Origin: an uncultured Kordiimonas sp.
GTDB lineage: Bacteria; Pseudomonadota; Alphaproteobacteria; Sphingomonadales; Kordiimonadaceae
Reading direction: 5' to 3'
Assembly: GCA_947492375.1 (NCBI GenBank)
Contig: CANLMI010000002.1
Location: 249,529 to 313,528 of the forward strand
DNA length: 64,000 nucleotides
Position numbers and translations under genes: made by a program. Each line of letters starts with the position of its first letter. The stretch's first letter is position 1. The notes under the pieces are model-generated. The model was not told where the DNA came from, ran no database searches, and saw nothing but the letters and a program-made list of their open reading frames with translations. Shown here piece by piece: positions 60,800-64,000 of the stretch.

Positions 60800-63521
60800 G
60801 TATTTTCTCCCTTAAAAGCCGCGTGATATCCGAGCGACAGGATCCGCAATTCGTACCGGCACTGGTTTTATGGCTGACTGCGTCAACAGTCTTACAGCCG
60901 CTAGCCAACGCCGCTGTAATCTGGTTCACTCCTACATTCATACAAGAGCATACAATGGCACCAATATCCGGCATATCACTGCTTGAAGTGCCAGCCAGTA
61001 CCGACAATTTGGATAATCCCTCATAAGCTTTCCCAATACGACTAATTGCCCAAGACCTGGAAACAAGAACAGGCTCGTTGGCAACATAAAACAGACCAAG
61101 CAAGAGGCCTCCCTTGTAAAACCCAAACCTACGATTACCAGAGGCACTGTCAGAGTATTCAAGGCATTCAATTGCCGCCTCAAAATTTACAGCACTGTCA
61201 CTAATCAAAGAGGTAATACGGTCACAAAGGGCACTAATCTCAAGTGTTTCTCCAGCAACTTCTAACCGTACACCCTGATCACCAGCAGGTGCCTTAACCC
61301 AATACCCTGCAAGGTCATCTAAAACTATCGCATTAATATTAGATGCATTAAAAACGGCAAAGCCAAATACCCTAGCATCATATTTTTCAACGTTGGCATA
61401 GGTCGATTTCAACGCAGGCTGACCAGATACAGGGTCTATGACTGGTGCAACAAGAGTATCAACGCGGGCTTTTGCAGCAAACTGATTATTCCAGTGGATA
61501 GGTACAAAAATATTACCGTCTTCAACCTTATCAGTGATTAGCACCCGCACGATAATCTGACCATATGGAGAGCGTATTCTAGCCAAATCAGCGTCTTTGA
61601 GGTTAAGGGTTTTTGCGTCATTTACCGACACTTCCACAAAGGGCTCACTGATATGATCGCTTAATTTTGGCGCTTTGCCTGTCCTTGTCATGGTATGCCA
61701 ATGGTCGCGGATGCGGCCTGTATTTAATATAAATGGATAACCCTCGACAGGGTTTCTTCTATTAATTGGTTGTTTAAAGGCCGCCGGTACAACGAAGTTT
61801 GCCCGCCGATTATGTGTATAGAAATCACCATCAGCAAACAGGCGTTTATTGCGCGCGTGCCTAGATTTTTCATGCTGGGCACTGATTGGCCATTGAAGCG
61901 TTTCAACCTCATTATAGCTCTCAAGATCGAATGCATCTAAATCGGTAAAATCAAGCGCACGAGTATTATTGTTTTCAAACGAACTTAAAGCTGTGTATTC
62001 GTTAAATATCTCATGAGGTGCCCTATAGTTAAAAGCATCACCCCACCCCATTGCTGTCGCAACATTACAAATCTGTTTCCAGTCTGCCCTCGCTTCACCA
62101 GGAGCGGCCATAAAACTGCGTTGACGTGACATGCGCCGCTCAGAATTGGTTACCATGCCGTCTTTTTCCCCCCACCCAAGTGATGGTAAAAGAATATCGG
62201 CACATTCTGCGGTGTCCGTAAAAGGGGTTACATCAGATACAATAACAAGGTCACAGGCTTTTAAGGCTGCTTTTACTCTATCAGCATCAGGCATACTCAC
62301 GACCGGATTGGTTGCCATAATCCATATCGCTTTAATGTCGCCGCGTTCAACAGCGTCAAACAGGTCAACAGCTTTCAAGCCTTGCTGATCAGCAACAGTT
62401 GGTGCATTCCAAAACCGTTTCACACGGTCACGGTCTTCGACACTTTCAAGCGACATATGGCTTGCAAGTTGATTTGCAAGCCCGCCAACTTCACGACCTC
62501 CCATTGCATTTGGTTGGCCAGTGATTGAAAATGGCCCCATGCCCGGCCGGCCAATACGGCCCGTCATTAAATGGCAATTAATGATGCAATTAACCCGGTC
62601 AGTACCATCAGTTGCCTGATTAACCCCTTGTGAGTAAACAGTGACTGTTTTTTCTGTTTTGGAAAAAAGCTCAAAAAACGCTTCTAGTATATCAATAGAT
62701 ACCCCTGTAGCCTCTACTGTCGTTATCAAATCCCAGTTTTCACTAGCGCCCACAAGGCTTTCATAATTATTCGTATGATTATCAATGAACGTTTTATCAG
62801 TGCAGTCATTTTCCAAAAGATAACGCGTCAAGCCCATGAAAAGATCAACATCGCTGCCACTTTTCAATTGAATATGCATATCAGCAAGTTCAGTTGTTGC
62901 AGTTTTACGAGGATCAAGAACAACAATTTTCATTTCCGGACGCGCTTCACGGGCTGCTAGAAGGCGTTGAAATATAACAGGGTGACACCATGCAAGGTTA
63001 GAACCTACTAAAACAACAACGTCAGCCAATTCAAGGTCTTCATAACAACCCGGCACAATATCTCCGCCAAACGCACGTTTATGCCCAGCTACAGAGGAGG
63101 CCATACATAATCTGGAATTAGTATCGATATTTGCTGTCCCAATGAACCCTTTCATTAGCTTGTTAGCAACATAATAATCTTCAGTAAGAATTTGCCCTGA
63201 AACATACAAAGCAACAGCCTCGGAACCGTATTTATTGATAGTAGCAGTAAATTTATCTGCAATCGTATCAATCGCTGTATCCCAAGATGCTCTCTCGCCA
63301 GAGATCATCGGGTACAGAAGGCGATCAGTCGTACCGAGCGTATCAGCAAGCGTAGACCCTTTAGAACATAAACGTCCATAATTTGCCGAATGCTCAGGGT
63401 CGCCCATTACTGTTGGCTTGTTACCTTCCTGTGTAACAAGGACACCGCAACCAACACCACAATAGGGACAAGTGGTTTTAACGGTACGTTTTATGACACC
63501 AGGCTCGTTCAATGTTCGCAA
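60792..63521 (-). CDS. nasA: Assimilatory nitrate reductase catalytic subunit NasA
   Basis: A 909-aa Mo-bisMGD enzyme. The N-terminal 4Fe-4S ligands lie in TTCPYCGVGCGV and YGRLCSKG. The molybdopterin oxidoreductase core spans about 55-500 (TNSRLCMASSVAGHKRAFGGD with the Mo-ligand Cys). A molydopterin-binding domain follows (LNTGRIRDHWHTMTRTG). A C-terminal BFD-like 2Fe-2S domain has VCSCMNVGVNQI and GTNCGSCRSDI. It reduces nitrate to nitrite in the cytosol. The start is a TTG at 63521 overlapping the nirD stop by 13 nt; a later start is possible but no better one is visible before the iron-sulfur motif. Confidence 0.95.
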   Translation of the reverse strand: MRTLNEPGVIKRTVKTTCPYCGVGCGVLVTQEGNKPTVMGDPEHSANYGRLCSKGSTLADTLGTTDRLLYPMISGERASWDTAIDTIADKFTATINKYGSEAVALYVSGQILTEDYYVANKLMKGFIGTANIDTNSRLCMASSVAGHKRAFGGDIVPGCYEDLELADVVVLVGSNLAWCHPVIFQRLLAAREARPEMKIVVLDPRKTATTELADMHIQLKSGSDVDLFMGLTRYLLENDCTDKTFIDNHTNNYESLVGASENWDLITTVEATGVSIDILEAFFELFSKTEKTVTVYSQGVNQATDGTDRVNCIINCHLMTGRIGRPGMGPFSITGQPNAMGGREVGGLANQLASHMSLESVEDRDRVKRFWNAPTVADQQGLKAVDLFDAVERGDIKAIWIMATNPVVSMPDADRVKAALKACDLVIVSDVTPFTDTAECADILLPSLGWGEKDGMVTNSERRMSRQRSFMAAPGEARADWKQICNVATAMGWGDAFNYRAPHEIFNEYTALSSFENNNTRALDFTDLDAFDLESYNEVETLQWPISAQHEKSRHARNKRLFADGDFYTHNRRANFVVPAAFKQPINRRNPVEGYPFILNTGRIRDHWHTMTRTGKAPKLSDHISEPFVEVSVNDAKTLNLKDADLARIRSPYGQIIVRVLITDKVEDGNIFVPIHWNNQFAAKARVDTLVAPVIDPVSGQPALKSTYANVEKYDARVFGFAVFNASNINAIVLDDLAGYWVKAPAGDQGVRLEVAGETLEISALCDRITSLISDSAVNFEAAIECLEYSDSASGNRRFGFYKGGLLLGLFYVANEPVLVSRSWAISRIGKAYEGLSKLSVLAGTSSSDMPDIGAIVCSCMNVGVNQITAALASGCKTVDAVSHKTSAGTNCGSCRSDITRLLREKIHA

Positions 63522-63853
63522 ACCTCGCCATTTTCATCGATCAGCAAATGGACATACTCATCGATAATTTTTGTTGCCTTGGTGGCGGTTTTGCCCTCAT
63601 CCAAGCCTTGTGCTTTTCCTGTTTTCAAGGAAATTACCCAATTATGTAGTGGGCAAGTTACAGAAGCATCATGAATAATACCCTGACTTAGAGGCCCCCC
63701 CTTATGCGGGCATTGGTCATCAAGCGCATATATATCACCATTTGCTGTTTTAAAAAGCGCTACACAGCCACCACGTGTTTTAATAATCCGTGATCCACGG
63801 ACCGGAATATCACTCGTATGGCAAACCTTGGTCCAAACCTGATCTATGACCAT
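63509..63853 (-). CDS. nirD: Nitrite reductase small subunit NirD (Rieske type)
   Basis: A 114-aa Rieske-like protein with the 2Fe-2S ligands DQCPHKGGPLSQG and VTCPLHNWVIS. It partners NirB for NAD(P)H-dependent reduction of nitrite to ammonium. Its ATG overlaps the nirB stop (TAATG) and its end overlaps the nasA start, so the genes are tightly coupled. Confidence 0.95.
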   Translation of the reverse strand: MVIDQVWTKVCHTSDIPVRGSRIIKTRGGCVALFKTANGDIYALDDQCPHKGGPLSQGIIHDASVTCPLHNWVISLKTGKAQGLDEGKTATKATKIIDEYVHLLIDENGEVCEH

Positions 63854-63999
63854 TATACTTCCTCCAACACTGCGGGTGACGGCGCAACAACTTCAATTGG
63901 GATAAATTCTTTCTTGCCTTCTCCCTGAGTTCGTTCTTCCCATGGATCTGTTTGGAAGAATGTCTGAGAGAAAACAAACCGATCATAATAAGCCCGCCT
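63853..63999 (-). CDS. nirB: Nitrite reductase large subunit NirB, C-terminal end (partial)
   Basis: The last 48 codons are visible at the right edge: RRAYYDRFVFSQTFFQTDPW, then a charged stretch and EFIPIEVVAP, ending VLEEV before TAA. This is the usual C-terminus of the siroheme/4Fe-4S NirB subunit. The catalytic cysteines lie outside the window. Confidence 0.88.
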   Translation of the reverse strand, partial: RRAYYDRFVFSQTFFQTDPWEERTQGEGKKEFIPIEVVAPSPAVLEEV

Positions 64000-64000
64000 T

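Overview
The window is about 64 kb of AT-rich (roughly 42% GC by eye) chromosome, most likely from a marine alphaproteobacterium. The clues are an alphaproteobacterial-type LexA box (GAAC-N7-GAAC), a SorAB-type sulfite dehydrogenase, TonB-dependent uptake and NasT/NasS nitrate control. An Emcibacter/Kordiimonas-like lineage would fit but is a guess. Almost all intervals are genic and most genes sit in short co-oriented operons.

Layout. 1-3.6 kb: start of a membrane protein, a VOC protein and an M20 amidohydrolase, then an SOS-controlled Y-family polymerase with a small zinc-ribbon partner. 3.7-5.4 kb: tRNA-Ser(GCU) followed by an island scar, i.e. a J-domain / 41-aa membrane protein / AlpA-like operon cut at its 5' end by an IS6-family element. 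5.4-9.7 kb: DUF985 cupin and a secretion operon for a 48-aa double-glycine peptide (HlyD-type adaptor, precursor, C39 peptidase ABC exporter). 10-15 kb: LysR remnant, FMN glutamate-synthase-like protein, acetolactate-synthase-like TPP enzyme and aldehyde dehydrogenase. 15-22 kb: purine permease pair, MOSC protein, large kelch/DUF5060/glycosidase-like protein. 22-24 kb: KatG.

24.5-41 kb is one functional region: an H-NOX nitric oxide sensor with a hybrid kinase, a degenerate nucleotide-sugar dehydrogenase homologue, a frameshifted NtrC-family regulator and an exopolysaccharide locus (ligase, Wzz, Wza, a WecG/sugar-transferase fusion, Wzx flippase, three glycosyltransferases). Four sigma-54-like promoters and at least five copies of a palindrome close to TTTGCA-N3-TGCAAA tie the locus together. 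Two genes here carry single-base homopolymer frameshifts.

41-45 kb: a dihydrolipoamide-dehydrogenase-like flavoprotein and a PNPOx/flavin reductase/2Fe-2S fusion. 45-57 kb: what looks like a complete oxidative sulfoquinovose (sulfo-SMO type) catabolic island, with sugar symporter, flavin reductase, aldo/keto reductase, flavin monooxygenase, GntR regulator, Gfo/Idh/MocA protein (candidate NAD-dependent sulfoquinovosidase), YeiH-type sulfate/sulfite exporter, TonB-dependent receptor, and sulfite dehydrogenase plus cytochrome c. 57-64 kb: MobA and an assimilatory nitrate operon (nirB end, nirD, nasA, cobA-type SUMT, nasT, nasS). MobA would supply the bis-MGD cofactor of NasA.

All assignments come from reading motifs and gene order; no database search was possible.
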